64,000 bases of DNA, taken from Streptomyces sp. NRRL S-87 (GTDB lineage: Bacteria > Actinomycetota > Actinomycetes > Streptomycetales > Streptomycetaceae). Every line of letters starts with the position of its first letter. Position 1 is the stretch's first letter. Below the pieces are notes generated by a model. That model saw only the letters and a program-made list of their open reading frames with translations. It was not told the DNA's origin and did no database searches. Shown here piece by piece: positions 17,678-26,027 of this stretch. The stretch is taken from contig NZ_JOGB01000003.1 in NCBI RefSeq assembly GCF_000719335.1, forward strand, positions 186,001 through 250,000, read 5' to 3'. The position numbers and the translations under genes were made by a program.

Positions 17678-17877
17678 GAATGGCGCTCCTTGTGCATCGC
17701 TTCGCTCGCCGAAGGAATCCTGGTTCAAACCCCCACCACACACTCATTCGGGTGGGAAATGCTCGCTCCAAAGAGTTGATCAATGGTGTGCGGGTGACGT
17801 CGTTCATCTCGTGGGGGGTGGGACGCCACCTCGTCGCCGGGAGCGATTTGTCGACCTTGCCCACCCCGCGTGTCGAC

Positions 17878-17947
17878 TTGTCCCCAGGTAGAGAAGCGCG
17901 CCTGTGGATAACTCTGTGGACAACCTTGTGGACAGCCCTGTGGGCAG
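17878..17947. other. DnaA-box group 2 with 12-base period
   Basis: Four TGTGG-type boxes on the minus strand begin at 17903, 17915, 17927 and 17939, exactly 12 bases apart. Read as nonamers they are TTATCCACA and TTGTCCACA (both exact), CTGTCCACA (one mismatch) and CTGCCCACA (two). A plus-strand TTGTCCCCA (17878-17886, one mismatch) precedes them. Confidence 0.65.
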
Positions 17948-17990
17948 GACGGCCGGCCCGCGCCCGGTCCGTCCCGTCGCACTACGCGAT

Positions 17991-18926
17991 CTACGCCCGC
18001 CCGTCCAGGCAGCGGGTCAGCCAGTCCGACGCCGCCGTGAAGTCACCCTCCGACGTCCCCGGCCGGGGCGCCCGCACCTCGGCCGCGGAGACCCCCGCAC
18101 GCGGGTACGAGCCGAGGAACCGCACGTTCGGGCAGACCCGCTTCAGACCCATGAGCGCCTCGCCCACGCGCCGGTCGGAGATGTGGCCCTCGGCGTCCAC
18201 GGCGAAGCAGTAGTTGCCGATGCCCTCGCCCGTCGGCCGGGACTGGATCAGCATGAGGTTCACGCCGCGGACCGCGAACTCCTGCAGGAGCTCGAGCAGC
18301 GCGCCCGGGTGGTCGTCACCGAGCCAGATGACGACCGAGGTCTTGTCCGCCCCGGTGGGAGCCGCCGGCCGGGCCGGCCGGCCCACCAGCACGAACCGGG
18401 TCTCGGCGTTCTCCGCGTCGTGGATCTCGGTGACCAGCGGCACCAGCCCGTACGTGGCCGCCGCGAACTCGCCGGCGAAGGCGGCGTCGTACCGGCCCTC
18501 CTGGACCAGCCGCGCGCCGTCGGCGTTCGAGGCCGCCGACTCCCAGAGGGCGTCGGGCAGGTTCGCCCGCAGCCAGTTGCGCACCTGGGGCTGGGCCACC
18601 GGGTGCCCGGTCACCGTCTTGATCTCCGACATCTTCGTGCCCGGGCGCACCAGCAGCGCGAACGCGATCCGCAGCCGGACCTCGCGGTAGATCATCAGCG
18701 GCTCGCCCGAGGCCAGCTCGTCGAGCGTGGCGGTCACGCCGCCTTCCACCGAGTTCTCGATCGGCACCAGCGCCGCCGCGGCCTCGCCGTTGCGCACCGC
18801 GTCGAGCGCGGCGGGCACCGACACCATGGGCACGAGCTCCCGGGTGGCGGCTTCCGGGAGCGTGCGCAGGGCGGCCTCCGTGAAGGTGCCCTCGGGACCG
18901 AGATAGGTGTAGCGGGTGGCCGACAT
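17991..18926 (-). CDS. pheA: Prephenate dehydratase
   Basis: 311 residues. The catalytic domain begins YTYLGPEGTFTEAAL and includes the ENSVEGGV segment and the conserved Thr-Arg-Phe of ETRFVLVG. A C-terminal ACT domain (GALLELLQEFAVRGVNLMLIQSRP) provides phenylalanine feedback. It decarboxylates and dehydrates prephenate to phenylpyruvate. No chorismate mutase domain is fused, as usual in actinobacteria. TAGGCT 6 bases before the ATG suggests leaderless transcription. Confidence 0.96.
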   Translation of the reverse strand: MSATRYTYLGPEGTFTEAALRTLPEAATRELVPMVSVPAALDAVRNGEAAAALVPIENSVEGGVTATLDELASGEPLMIYREVRLRIAFALLVRPGTKMSEIKTVTGHPVAQPQVRNWLRANLPDALWESAASNADGARLVQEGRYDAAFAGEFAAATYGLVPLVTEIHDAENAETRFVLVGRPARPAAPTGADKTSVVIWLGDDHPGALLELLQEFAVRGVNLMLIQSRPTGEGIGNYCFAVDAEGHISDRRVGEALMGLKRVCPNVRFLGSYPRAGVSAAEVRAPRPGTSEGDFTAASDWLTRCLDGRA

Positions 18927-18932
18927 GCGGTC

Positions 18933-18938
18933 AGCCTA
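18933..18938 (-). promoter_or_regulatory. -10 element (TAGGCT) for pheA
   Basis: A TANNNT hexamer 6 bases before the ATG at 18926, with no Shine-Dalgarno between. Confidence 0.5.
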
Positions 18939-18986
18939 GTGCGCCGGAGGGTCCGGCCGCGGTGCCGTTCACCCAACGAGAAGCGA

Positions 18987-20267
18987 TCACGCTTCCAGCA
19001 GGTGCTGGCCGACGTACTCCCCGGCGCGCGGGCCGGGCGGCACCGCGTACAGGCCGCTCGCCTCGTGCCGGACGAACGCCGAGAGCGCGTCCCCGCGGTC
19101 GAGCTTGCGCTGGACGGGCACGAAGCCCCGCAGCGGGTCCGCCTGCCAGCAGACGAACAACAGGCCCGCGTCGGGCGTCCCGTCCTGGCTGATCCCGTCG
19201 TGGTACGAGAACGGCCGGCGCAGCATCGCCGCCCCGCCGTTCTGCTCCGGGGCCGAGATCCGGGCGTGCGCGTTCGCGGGGATGACCGGCTTGCCGTCCG
19301 CCCCGAGCGCGTTCAGGTCCATCTCCGTGGTCTCCGAGCCGCCCGTCAGCGGGGCGCCGTCGGACTTGCGGCGCCCGATCACCTGCTCCTGCTTGCCGGG
19401 GGCGAGCGCCTCCCAGTCGTCGAGCAGCATCCGGATGCGACGTACGACGGCGTACGAGCCACCGCCCATCCACGCGTGCTCGGCCGGGCCGGGCCCGGTG
19501 CCGGGGACGAACACCCGGCGGTCGAAGTCGGGCTCGGAGGGCTTGGGGTTGCCCGTGCCGTCGATCTGGCCCATCAGGTTGCGGGCCGTCATCGGCTTGC
19601 CCGTCGCGCCGGGCGAGCGGTTGAAGCCGTTCATCTGCCAGCGCACCGCGGCCGCGTCCCCGGCGTCCTTCTGGAGCGCGCGCAGCGCGTGGAACGCGAC
19701 GAGCCCGTCGTTCGCGCCGATCTGCACCCACAGGTCGCCGTTGCTGCGCCGGGGGTCGAGGGCGTCGGCCGAGAAGTCCGGCAGCGGGTCCAGGGCGGTG
19801 GGGCGGCGGGCGGCCAGCCCCGTGCGGTCGAAGAAGGTCCGGCCGAAGCCGAAGGTGACCGTCAGGGAGCAGGGCCCGGCATCCAGGGCGATCCCGGTGT
19901 CCCCGGTGCCCGCCGGCTCCCCGGCCATCAGCCGCCGCGCCGTCTCCGACCAGCGGCGCAGCAGGGCCGCGGCCTCCTTGCGGCCGGCGCCCGGCCTCAG
20001 GTCGAAAGCGACCAGGTGCCCCTTGGCCTGCATCGGGGAGGTGATCCCGGCCTGGTGCTCGCCGTGGAAGGCCACCTCGGTCGCACCCAGCGAGGCCAGT
20101 GCTCCGGCCGCGGCGGGTCCGCCCGCGGGGTCCTCGCCCCCGGACAGCGCCTGACCCGCGAGCGCGCCGCCGGCCGCGCCCACCACCAGCCCCGCGGCGC
20201 CCGCGGCGCCCACGGTGCCCAGCAGCCGCCGCCGGGAGATCTCGATGTCGGTCATGCTCTCGGTCAC
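18987..20267 (-). CDS. dtpA: Tat-exported dye-decolorizing peroxidase (DtpA type)
   Basis: 426 residues from GTG at 20267, 5 bases after the upstream gene's stop. A twin-arginine signal (SRRRLLGTVGAAGAAG) is followed by the DyP signature GQIDGTGNPK (GXXDG) and the heme-ligand region FSYHDG. It is a heme peroxidase exported folded. In Streptomyces lividans the matching gene lies in a copper operon with ecuC and sco, and DtpA is needed to mature the radical copper oxidase GlxA. The gene order here is the same type. Confidence 0.92.
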   Translation of the reverse strand: MTESMTDIEISRRRLLGTVGAAGAAGLVVGAAGGALAGQALSGGEDPAGGPAAAGALASLGATEVAFHGEHQAGITSPMQAKGHLVAFDLRPGAGRKEAAALLRRWSETARRLMAGEPAGTGDTGIALDAGPCSLTVTFGFGRTFFDRTGLAARRPTALDPLPDFSADALDPRRSNGDLWVQIGANDGLVAFHALRALQKDAGDAAAVRWQMNGFNRSPGATGKPMTARNLMGQIDGTGNPKPSEPDFDRRVFVPGTGPGPAEHAWMGGGSYAVVRRIRMLLDDWEALAPGKQEQVIGRRKSDGAPLTGGSETTEMDLNALGADGKPVIPANAHARISAPEQNGGAAMLRRPFSYHDGISQDGTPDAGLLFVCWQADPLRGFVPVQRKLDRGDALSAFVRHEASGLYAVPPGPRAGEYVGQHLLEA

Positions 20268-20272
20268 GCTGG

Positions 20273-22297
20273 TCAGCCGATCTTCACGTTCTTCTGCACG
20301 GTCACTTGGTCGATGTCGGAGGTGCGCACGGTCAGGTCGATGCGCCACTGGCCGGCGAGCGGGAGCTGGACGCCGGACGCCGTCCAGTGTCCGCTCGCGG
20401 CGTGGTCGGGCACGAGCGGGAGCGGCCCGATGTCCTTGGCGGGCAGGGTGAAGGCCACCTTGACCTCGGGGGCGTCCAGCGCGCGGCCGTTGGGCCGCTC
20501 CAGCCACAGGTGCAGGGTGTTGACCCCGGTCCGGCCCGGGTCCAGGGACAGGCGGGCGGTGCCCCGGCCGTCCTCGCCGCCGGTGTCGAAGGGCAGCGAG
20601 AACTTGATGGGGCGGTTGGGCACGGCCGTGGCGCCGGTGCCGCCGCCGGCGGCGGCCTCCAGCTCGGCCGCCCGGCCCGGCTCGGTGCTGGTCAGGATCG
20701 TGGTCACGGCCAGCAGGACGACCGCGACGGTCGTCTCGGCCAGCACCGAGCGGCGCAGTCCGGCGCGGTGCGGGTCCGCGTCCCGGCGCTTCTTCTCGCG
20801 GGCGGTCGCCAGGACGGCCCGCTGGCGGGCGAGCTGGGCGGCCCGCTCGGGGTCGGCGGGAACCGTCACCGGCTCGGGCTCCGGCGCGGCCTGCTCCGGC
20901 AGGTCCGCGGACGTTTCACGTGAAACATCGTCGGTGTCCGCCGCGTCCGCGGGTACCTCGGCCAGCCGGGCCGTCCACCGCCGGGAGATCGAGGCGATGC
21001 CCACCAGCAGCGCCACCAGGCCGACCTTCACGATCAGCAGCTGCCCGTACGACGTCCCGGTCAGGGCCGACCAGCTGCCGAGCTGACGCCAGGACTGGTA
21101 CAGCCCGGTCGCGGCCAGCACCAGCACGCTGACGAACGCCATCCGGGAGAACCGCCGTACCGCGGCCCGCTCGAGGTCCGGCACCCGGTACAGGGCCACG
21201 ACCAGCGTCACGAGCCCGCCCAGCCAGGCGGCCACGGCCAGCAGGTGGGCGATGTCGACGGGCATCGCGATCCCGGGCTGGATCCCGGTGGAGGCGTGCT
21301 CGGCCAGCGCCCAGGTGGCCGCGATGCCGCCGGCGACCACGGCACCGCCGACCGAGAGGCCGAAGGTGAGGTCGCTCGTCTCCTTGGCGTGCTGCTCCGC
21401 CTCCGGTCCGTCGGGCTCCTCCGGTCCGTCGGGCTCCTCCGGCACGGCTGCCTGTCGGCGGGCGAAGGCCCCGAAGAGGACGGCGAGGAACAGTGCGGCC
21501 GCGCCGAGCAGCAGCAGCCGCGAGACCAGCGAGGCGCCGGTCTTGGTCTCCAGGACGGCCTTCAGCCCGGCCAGGTCGAAGGCATCGGCGAACTCGCCCG
21601 AGCCCGTGTACGGGTTCCGCAGCGCCAGCATCGCCAGCGTGGCCGCCGTGAGCGTCAGCCAGCCGGTCAGCACGACCCGCTGCACCGGACGCAGCCCCGC
21701 CCCGCGCCGCCAGCACAGCAGCACGAACACCGATCCGCCGACGAGGAGCACGAAGCCCGCGTAGGCGGCGTACCGGGCGATGCCGTAGGCGACGCCCACG
21801 GGCCCGCCGCCGGCCTCCCGCTCGGGCAGTGCCACCGAGGTCGTGGACGGTGCGCCGATGGAGAACGTGAAGGCGCCCGCGACGGGGTGGCTGTCGGCGG
21901 AGACCGCCTGCCAGGCCACGGTGTACGTGCCGTTCGGCAGCCCGGAGTGGAGCACGACGCCGTGCTTGATGACGGATCCGTCGCACAGGTTGCGCAGTTC
22001 GCCGGTGTCGGCGCGCCTGCCGCTGGGGTCCATGACGCGGATCGAGTCCTCGCCCAGGGCCACCTCCTCCGAGAAGGTGAGGGTGACCTGGGCGGGGGCC
22101 GTGGCGACCACCGCCCCGTCCTTCGGGTCGCTGCCGGTCAGCGCGGCGTGCGCCGTCGCCGGCCCGGCGGTGGCGAACAGCGAGCCCAGCAGCGCCACTG
22201 CGACGAGCAGCAGCCGGAGCAGGCCGGGCCGCCGGAGCCGGCGGAGCTGCCCGGGCCGGCGGAGCTGCCGGGCGCGAAGGGGGGCGGTGGCCGTCAT
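20273..22297 (-). CDS. CopC-CopD fusion, copper import/resistance protein
   Basis: 674 residues. A basic signal peptide ends near ATAHAALTG, leaving His as the likely first residue of the CopC domain, the copper-binding arrangement. DSHPV supplies further ligands. Then come about eight membrane helices (CopD, about 175-450), a cytoplasmic linker with Arg/Glu-rich sequence, and a C-terminal YtkA-like beta domain. A ParB site lies in the linker and is read as VSRETS. The gene is part of the copper operon 23453-18987, starting 20 bases after the PCuAC gene. Confidence 0.9.
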   Translation of the reverse strand: MTATAPLRARQLRRPGQLRRLRRPGLLRLLLVAVALLGSLFATAGPATAHAALTGSDPKDGAVVATAPAQVTLTFSEEVALGEDSIRVMDPSGRRADTGELRNLCDGSVIKHGVVLHSGLPNGTYTVAWQAVSADSHPVAGAFTFSIGAPSTTSVALPEREAGGGPVGVAYGIARYAAYAGFVLLVGGSVFVLLCWRRGAGLRPVQRVVLTGWLTLTAATLAMLALRNPYTGSGEFADAFDLAGLKAVLETKTGASLVSRLLLLGAAALFLAVLFGAFARRQAAVPEEPDGPEEPDGPEAEQHAKETSDLTFGLSVGGAVVAGGIAATWALAEHASTGIQPGIAMPVDIAHLLAVAAWLGGLVTLVVALYRVPDLERAAVRRFSRMAFVSVLVLAATGLYQSWRQLGSWSALTGTSYGQLLIVKVGLVALLVGIASISRRWTARLAEVPADAADTDDVSRETSADLPEQAAPEPEPVTVPADPERAAQLARQRAVLATAREKKRRDADPHRAGLRRSVLAETTVAVVLLAVTTILTSTEPGRAAELEAAAGGGTGATAVPNRPIKFSLPFDTGGEDGRGTARLSLDPGRTGVNTLHLWLERPNGRALDAPEVKVAFTLPAKDIGPLPLVPDHAASGHWTASGVQLPLAGQWRIDLTVRTSDIDQVTVQKNVKIG
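20913..20926. other. parS: parS site inside the CopCD gene
   Basis: Exact palindrome GTTTCACGTGAAAC, the ParB-binding site of Streptomyces and other bacteria. It lies in the coding sequence of the CopC-CopD linker. Confidence 0.9.
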
Positions 22298-22317
22298 GGC
22301 GTGGGTTCCTCAGTCCG

Positions 22318-22809
22318 TCAGTGGTGCGAGGAGGCGGCGGAGTTGTAGGTCCGTTCCTTCACGTCCAGCTCGACCTTGACCGGGTCGGCCTTCTCGAAGT
22401 GCAGCTCGACGGCGACCTTGTCGCCGACCTTCGGCTTGCTCTTCAGACCCATGAACATGATGTGGCTGCCGCCGCGCTCCAGCCGGAGCACGCCGTTCGC
22501 CGGCACGTCCAGGGACGCGACCTGCTGCATCTTCTGGTCCTTGGTCTCGTGGATCGTGATGTCCCCGGAGACGGCGCTGGTGACCGAGGTCAGCTTGTCG
22601 GCGGTGCCCGAGCCGTTCTTGACGACCAGGAACCCGCCCGCCATGTCGGCGGTGACCGGCTCCGGCATGAACGCGTCGCTCACCGACAGGGCCGGCTTGC
22701 CGTCCTTCGCGGCGTCCGACGCGTCGGAGGAGCAGGCCGATATCGCGAACGAGGCGGTCAGCGCGGTGGCGGCGAGGAGAGCGGTACGGAGGGTGGTGCG
22801 GTGGTTCAC
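22318..22809 (-). CDS. ecuC: Extracellular PCuAC copper chaperone (ECuC-like lipoprotein)
   Basis: 163 residues from GTG at 22809, overlapping the sco stop as GTGA. A lipoprotein signal ends at ISACSS. The mature PCuAC domain shows the ordered Met/His ligands AFMPEP, MAGGF, IHETKDQKMQQV and SHIMFM, which bind Cu(I). It ends with a His pair. In S. lividans ECuC passes copper to Sco; the immediate sco-ecuC coupling here fits that. Confidence 0.88.
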   Translation of the reverse strand: MNHRTTLRTALLAATALTASFAISACSSDASDAAKDGKPALSVSDAFMPEPVTADMAGGFLVVKNGSGTADKLTSVTSAVSGDITIHETKDQKMQQVASLDVPANGVLRLERGGSHIMFMGLKSKPKVGDKVAVELHFEKADPVKVELDVKERTYNSAASSHH

Positions 22810-23453
22810 GGGTTCTCCCCCTTGATGAGCTTCGGCAGGTCCTTGGTGTAGTCGTCGGCGGTGGTGTCCTCGCCGTACAGGACGTAGCCCTCGTCGGTCT
22901 TGGGGGAGAAGGCGATGACCTGGGCGCCGTGCATCGAGACGATGCTGCCGTCCTTCTCCTTCTTCGGCGGGTCGATGCCGATGCCCATGGAGCGGGCGCC
23001 GGCCTGGATCGCCTTGAAGTCGCCGGTCAGGCCGATGAAGCCCGGGTCCTGCGCCTTGAGCCACTTGCCCAGCGAGTCGGGGGTGTCCCGCTCGGGGTCC
23101 GTGGTGACGAAGACGACCTGGACGGTGTCCTGGTCGGCCTTCGGGAGCGCCTTCTTCGCGATGGCGATGTTGCTCATCGTCAGCGGGCAGACGTCGGGGC
23201 AGTTGGTGTAGCCGAAGTAGATGAGCGTCGGCTTGCCCTTGGTCCGCGCGCGCAGGTCGAACGACGTGCCGCGGGTGTCCGTCAGGACCAGGTCCGGCTT
23301 CTCGAACGGCCGGTCGAGGACGGTGGCGGCCTTCGTCCTGCTCGGCGCGTTCACCTCCGCGACGGGGGTCTTCCCGGTGCTGCCGCCGCAGGCGGACAGC
23401 GTGAGTGCGGCCGTCACCGCGAGAGCGGCGGCCGTCACACGTGTGGTGCGCAT
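22806..23453 (-). CDS. sco: Sco1/SenC copper chaperone lipoprotein
   Basis: 215 residues. The signal peptide has the lipobox LSACGG. The thioredoxin-like domain carries the copper motif CPDVC (in YTNCPDVCP) and a downstream His in the MHGAQ segment. It delivers copper to the CuA centre of cytochrome c oxidase or to secreted cuproenzymes. AGGGAA precedes the ATG at 23453. It is the first gene of the tightly packed sco-ecuC-copCD-dtpA run. Confidence 0.92.
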   Translation of the reverse strand: MRTTRVTAAALAVTAALTLSACGGSTGKTPVAEVNAPSRTKAATVLDRPFEKPDLVLTDTRGTSFDLRARTKGKPTLIYFGYTNCPDVCPLTMSNIAIAKKALPKADQDTVQVVFVTTDPERDTPDSLGKWLKAQDPGFIGLTGDFKAIQAGARSMGIGIDPPKKEKDGSIVSMHGAQVIAFSPKTDEGYVLYGEDTTADDYTKDLPKLIKGENP

Positions 23454-23556
23454 GGGTGTTTCCCTGGGATCGGGGTGCCCCGGGGCGGGGCGTCTTGGAC
23501 GTACGGACGGGCGTACGCGGGGCCGGGGCGGCCGGGCGTACGCCAGGCGTACCGGA

Positions 23557-24285
23557 TCAGCTGGTGCGGCGGCGGGCCAGCACGCCGAAGGCCACGCCGA
23601 CCACGCCGACGAGGATGCCGGCGATGCCGAGGGCGCGGGCGGTGGTGTCCGTCGTGGACGCGGCCCCGGTGTGCTCGTCCTCGCCGGACTCGTCGTGGGC
23701 GTCGGTGTGCTTGGCGTCGTCCTTGCCGCCGGTGGTGCCGCCGTGGTGGCCCTCGCCGGTGCCGGTGGCCAGCTTCAGGACGGGGGCGGGGTTCTGCGGC
23801 TCGGCCGCGCCTTCCTTGGCCTCCTCGATCCAGCGGACGACCTCGTTGTCGTCGTACGTCTGGACGGCCTTGAAGACGAGCTGGTCGGCGTCCTCGGGCA
23901 GCTGGCCCACGGAGAGCGGGAACTGCTGGAAGCGGCCGGTGGTGATCTTCCCGCCGGTCCAGGTGACCTTGGTGACGGCCTCGTCGATCTGCTTGCCGTG
24001 GAGGGTCAGCGGCTTGGCGAGCTTGCTCTTGGTGACCTGGACCTGCCAGCCCGGGACGTCCTGCGGCATGACCGAGGCGAGCGGGTGGTCGGCGGGGAAG
24101 GTGACCTCGAGCTTGACGGTCGAGGCGTTGTCGCGCTCGTTCGGCACCTTGAAGTTGATGGTGGCGTACGAGCCCTTCTCCGCGGTCCCGGGCTGCACGC
24201 TGACGTGCGCGAAGGCGGGGCCGGACAGCAGCAGGACGGAGCCGGCGGCGAGGGCGGCGACGACGGAGACGCGAGAGGTCTTCAT
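23557..24285 (-). CDS. YcnI-family copper-binding protein
   Basis: 242 residues. A signal peptide ends PAFA, so the mature protein starts HVSVQPG, giving an N-terminal His copper site as in CopC. The DUF1775 domain (about 28-165) is followed by a His/Asp/Gly-rich linker, a membrane helix (ALGIAGILVGVVGVAFGV) and a short basic tail, so it is anchored outside the cell. It lies 103 bases upstream of sco in the same direction, and probably belongs to the same copper regulon. Confidence 0.88.
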   Translation of the reverse strand: MKTSRVSVVAALAAGSVLLLSGPAFAHVSVQPGTAEKGSYATINFKVPNERDNASTVKLEVTFPADHPLASVMPQDVPGWQVQVTKSKLAKPLTLHGKQIDEAVTKVTWTGGKITTGRFQQFPLSVGQLPEDADQLVFKAVQTYDDNEVVRWIEEAKEGAAEPQNPAPVLKLATGTGEGHHGGTTGGKDDAKHTDAHDESGEDEHTGAASTTDTTARALGIAGILVGVVGVAFGVLARRRTS

Positions 24286-24386
24286 GAAGGGAATCTCCAC
24301 AGGCGGGGAACGGTGGGCCCGCGCGGGCGCGCGGGTACGCCGCGGCACCGCCGCGTCCGTGGGGTTCCCCGGGTGCGGGTGCCGCG

Positions 24387-25211
24387 TCAGGCTGCGAGGG
24401 CGTACGCCGCCGGCGGCCCGCGCCTGATCACCGCGTGCAGGAGTGCCTCCGGTACGCCGGCCGGCGCTCCGGAACGGTCCGTGGCCGGGACCCGCCGCAC
24501 CGCCGCGGGCGCACCCGGCAGTCCGCGGCGCAGCGCGCGTACGAGGGCCAGCGCGTCCCGCAGGGACCGCACCGGACCGCACTCGCCGGACAGCCGCACC
24601 AGCCGGAACAGGGCCTCGTCGCCGCGCCCGAGCAGCCAGCCCGCGGCGAGCGCGGCCAGCAGGTGCCCGAGGAGCATGGGCAGCGTGAACAGTCCGGTGG
24701 ACGGCACGGCGGCCGCGCCCTCCGTCATCCGACCGGCGTCCCACAGGTGCCCGGCGCCCATGACGTGGCCGGTGTGCACGTGCACCTGCCCGGCGGCCGA
24801 CGCCGGGTCGATCCCGGCCGTGTACAGCACCTGCCGTGCCTGGGCCGCGCTGAGCGGGACGGTGTTGCCGCCGCAGATCAGCCGGGCCGCGAGGGCGGCG
24901 AGGTCGGTGTCGGTGCCGGCCGCCGGCCGTGCCGCGGCGGTGTGCTGGCCGAGGCCGAAGAGGCTGTGCAGGACGAGCTGGCCGCCGGCCAGGGCGCCCG
25001 CGATCGCGGGCAGCGACCGGCGCCGCCCGGCGAGCGGCGCCGCGCACGCGAACACCGCCAGGAAGCCCGCGCACAGCGCCCACCAGGGCACCGTCGCGCA
25101 GGAGGCCAGCACGTGTCCCACCGCGGACAGCACGACGCAGACCGCGGTGAACACCGCGGCCCGGAGGAGCCGCAGACCGGCTCCGGCGCGCATCGGGCGG
25201 GGGGTAGGCAT
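24387..25211 (-). CDS. Hypothetical membrane protein of the copper locus
   Basis: 274 residues from ATG at 25211; ATG at 25193 is possible. Four or five hydrophobic segments occur in the first 200 residues. A central extracellular-looking segment carries several His residues (GQVHVHTGHVMGAGHLW). The C-terminal 70 residues are polar and Arg/Pro-rich. No enzyme motif is seen. The His-rich loop and the position upstream of ycnI suggest a metal-related role, but this is inference. Confidence 0.75.
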   Translation of the reverse strand: MPTPRPMRAGAGLRLLRAAVFTAVCVVLSAVGHVLASCATVPWWALCAGFLAVFACAAPLAGRRRSLPAIAGALAGGQLVLHSLFGLGQHTAAARPAAGTDTDLAALAARLICGGNTVPLSAAQARQVLYTAGIDPASAAGQVHVHTGHVMGAGHLWDAGRMTEGAAAVPSTGLFTLPMLLGHLLAALAAGWLLGRGDEALFRLVRLSGECGPVRSLRDALALVRALRRGLPGAPAAVRRVPATDRSGAPAGVPEALLHAVIRRGPPAAYALAA

Positions 25212-25442
25212 GGCCGGGTCATCATCGCACTGCACCCCGGGCCTGCCTACGGCAGGGGCGTGCCCGGTCCGTCGTACATGCGCACGTTCGTGCCCGTACC
25301 TCCGGGCCGTTCGTCCTTTTACCTCGCGACCGGGGGTGTGCGCATCGGCCAAATGAGCGTTCTCGGACCCTCGAGGGGCTTACCGCTGAGTGAGGGGGGC
25401 AATACGTAACGGTATGTCGAGCCGCGGCCAGGAGGCAGGAGC

Positions 25443-25928
25443 ATGAGCATCTGGTGGTCCCTCCATCTGCGGCGTGAGGCCGCGAGCGTGCCGCTCGCCC
25501 GGCGCCTGCTGCTGGGGACGATGGAGACCGCGGGGGTGGATCCGGATGTCTCGTACGACCTGTCCGTGGCCCTCACCGAAGCCTGCGCCAACGCCGTGGA
25601 GCACGGCGGGGGCCTGGGTGCCCACGGGATCTCCGAGGCCTACCGGGTCACCGCGTACCTGGACGGGGACACGTGCCGGATCGAGGTGACCGACTCGGGG
25701 CCGGGCTTCCCCGCCCACCTGGGAGGCAGAACCGGCGACCGCGTCGGGGCCGCCGGCGCCGTCGGACCGGCCGGACCCGCGGAGACGGCCGAGCACGGCC
25801 GGGGCCTGGGGCTGATCGAGGAGCTCGCCGACCACGTCCGGTTCCGCAACCGGCCGGGCCGCGGCGCGGTGGTCAGCTTCGACAAGATCCTCAAGTGGCG
25901 CGAGGGCGCACTGCTGAAGGTCTCCTGA
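25443..25928 (+). CDS. RsbW-type ATP-binding protein (anti-sigma kinase-like)
   Basis: 161 residues. GHKL/HATPase_c_2 features: N box ALTEACANAVEHG near 42, G1 box DSGPGF near 86, and a second glycine box HGRGLGLIEELAD near 117. A 30-residue Gly/Ala/Pro insertion separates the two boxes. Such stand-alone ATPases bind or phosphorylate anti-anti-sigma factors. Two ribosome sites (AGGAGG, AGGAG) precede the ATG. No sigma or STAS gene is adjacent. It is one of two such proteins in the window. Confidence 0.88.
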   Translation: MSIWWSLHLRREAASVPLARRLLLGTMETAGVDPDVSYDLSVALTEACANAVEHGGGLGAHGISEAYRVTAYLDGDTCRIEVTDSGPGFPAHLGGRTGDRVGAAGAVGPAGPAETAEHGRGLGLIEELADHVRFRNRPGRGAVVSFDKILKWREGALLKVS

Positions 25929-25952
25929 AGGAGCGTCCCCCGGGAGCCGGAC

Positions 25953-25966
25953 GTTTCACGTGAAAC
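25953..25966. other. parS: parS site, intergenic
   Basis: Exact GTTTCACGTGAAAC between two convergent genes. Its last base is also the first base of the 17-base terminator stem. Confidence 0.92.
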
Positions 25967-26005
25967 GCCGGTGGGCGGGGACCACGAAGTCCCCGCCCAC
26001 CGGCG
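25966..26005. terminator. bidirectional terminator with 17-base perfect stem
   Basis: 25966-25982 pairs perfectly with 25989-26005 across a 6-base loop. It lies between the convergent ATPase and PepP genes and abuts parS. Confidence 0.88.
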
Positions 26006-26027
26006 TCTGCACGGTCCGTGCCGCGGC

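Larger units (their letters stand above)
17386..17990. other. 605-base gene-free region with DnaA-box clusters, serS-pheA
   Basis: No convincing gene lies here on either strand. It holds the serS promoter and two groups of DnaA-box-like nonamers: 17614-17677 and 17878-17947. The intervening 200 bases have lower GC than the surroundings and contain a tRNA T-arm-like string (near 17720) that does not fold into a tRNA. Confidence 0.6.

Noticed and set aside
17700..17750. tRNA-like string GGTTCAAACCCCC followed by CCACCA upstream of the DnaA boxes
   Set aside because: The T-stem does not pair (CCTGG against CCCCA) and no acceptor or anticodon stem can be formed around it.
17418..17864. 148-residue minus-strand frame in the serS-pheA gap
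   Set aside because: No ribosome binding site, no conserved pattern, and it runs through DnaA boxes; the composition is not coding-like.
17904..21086. 1060-residue plus-strand frame opposite pheA, dtpA and copCD
   Set aside because: Antisense shadow; its start is made of the DnaA-box repeats read as VDNSVDNLVDS.
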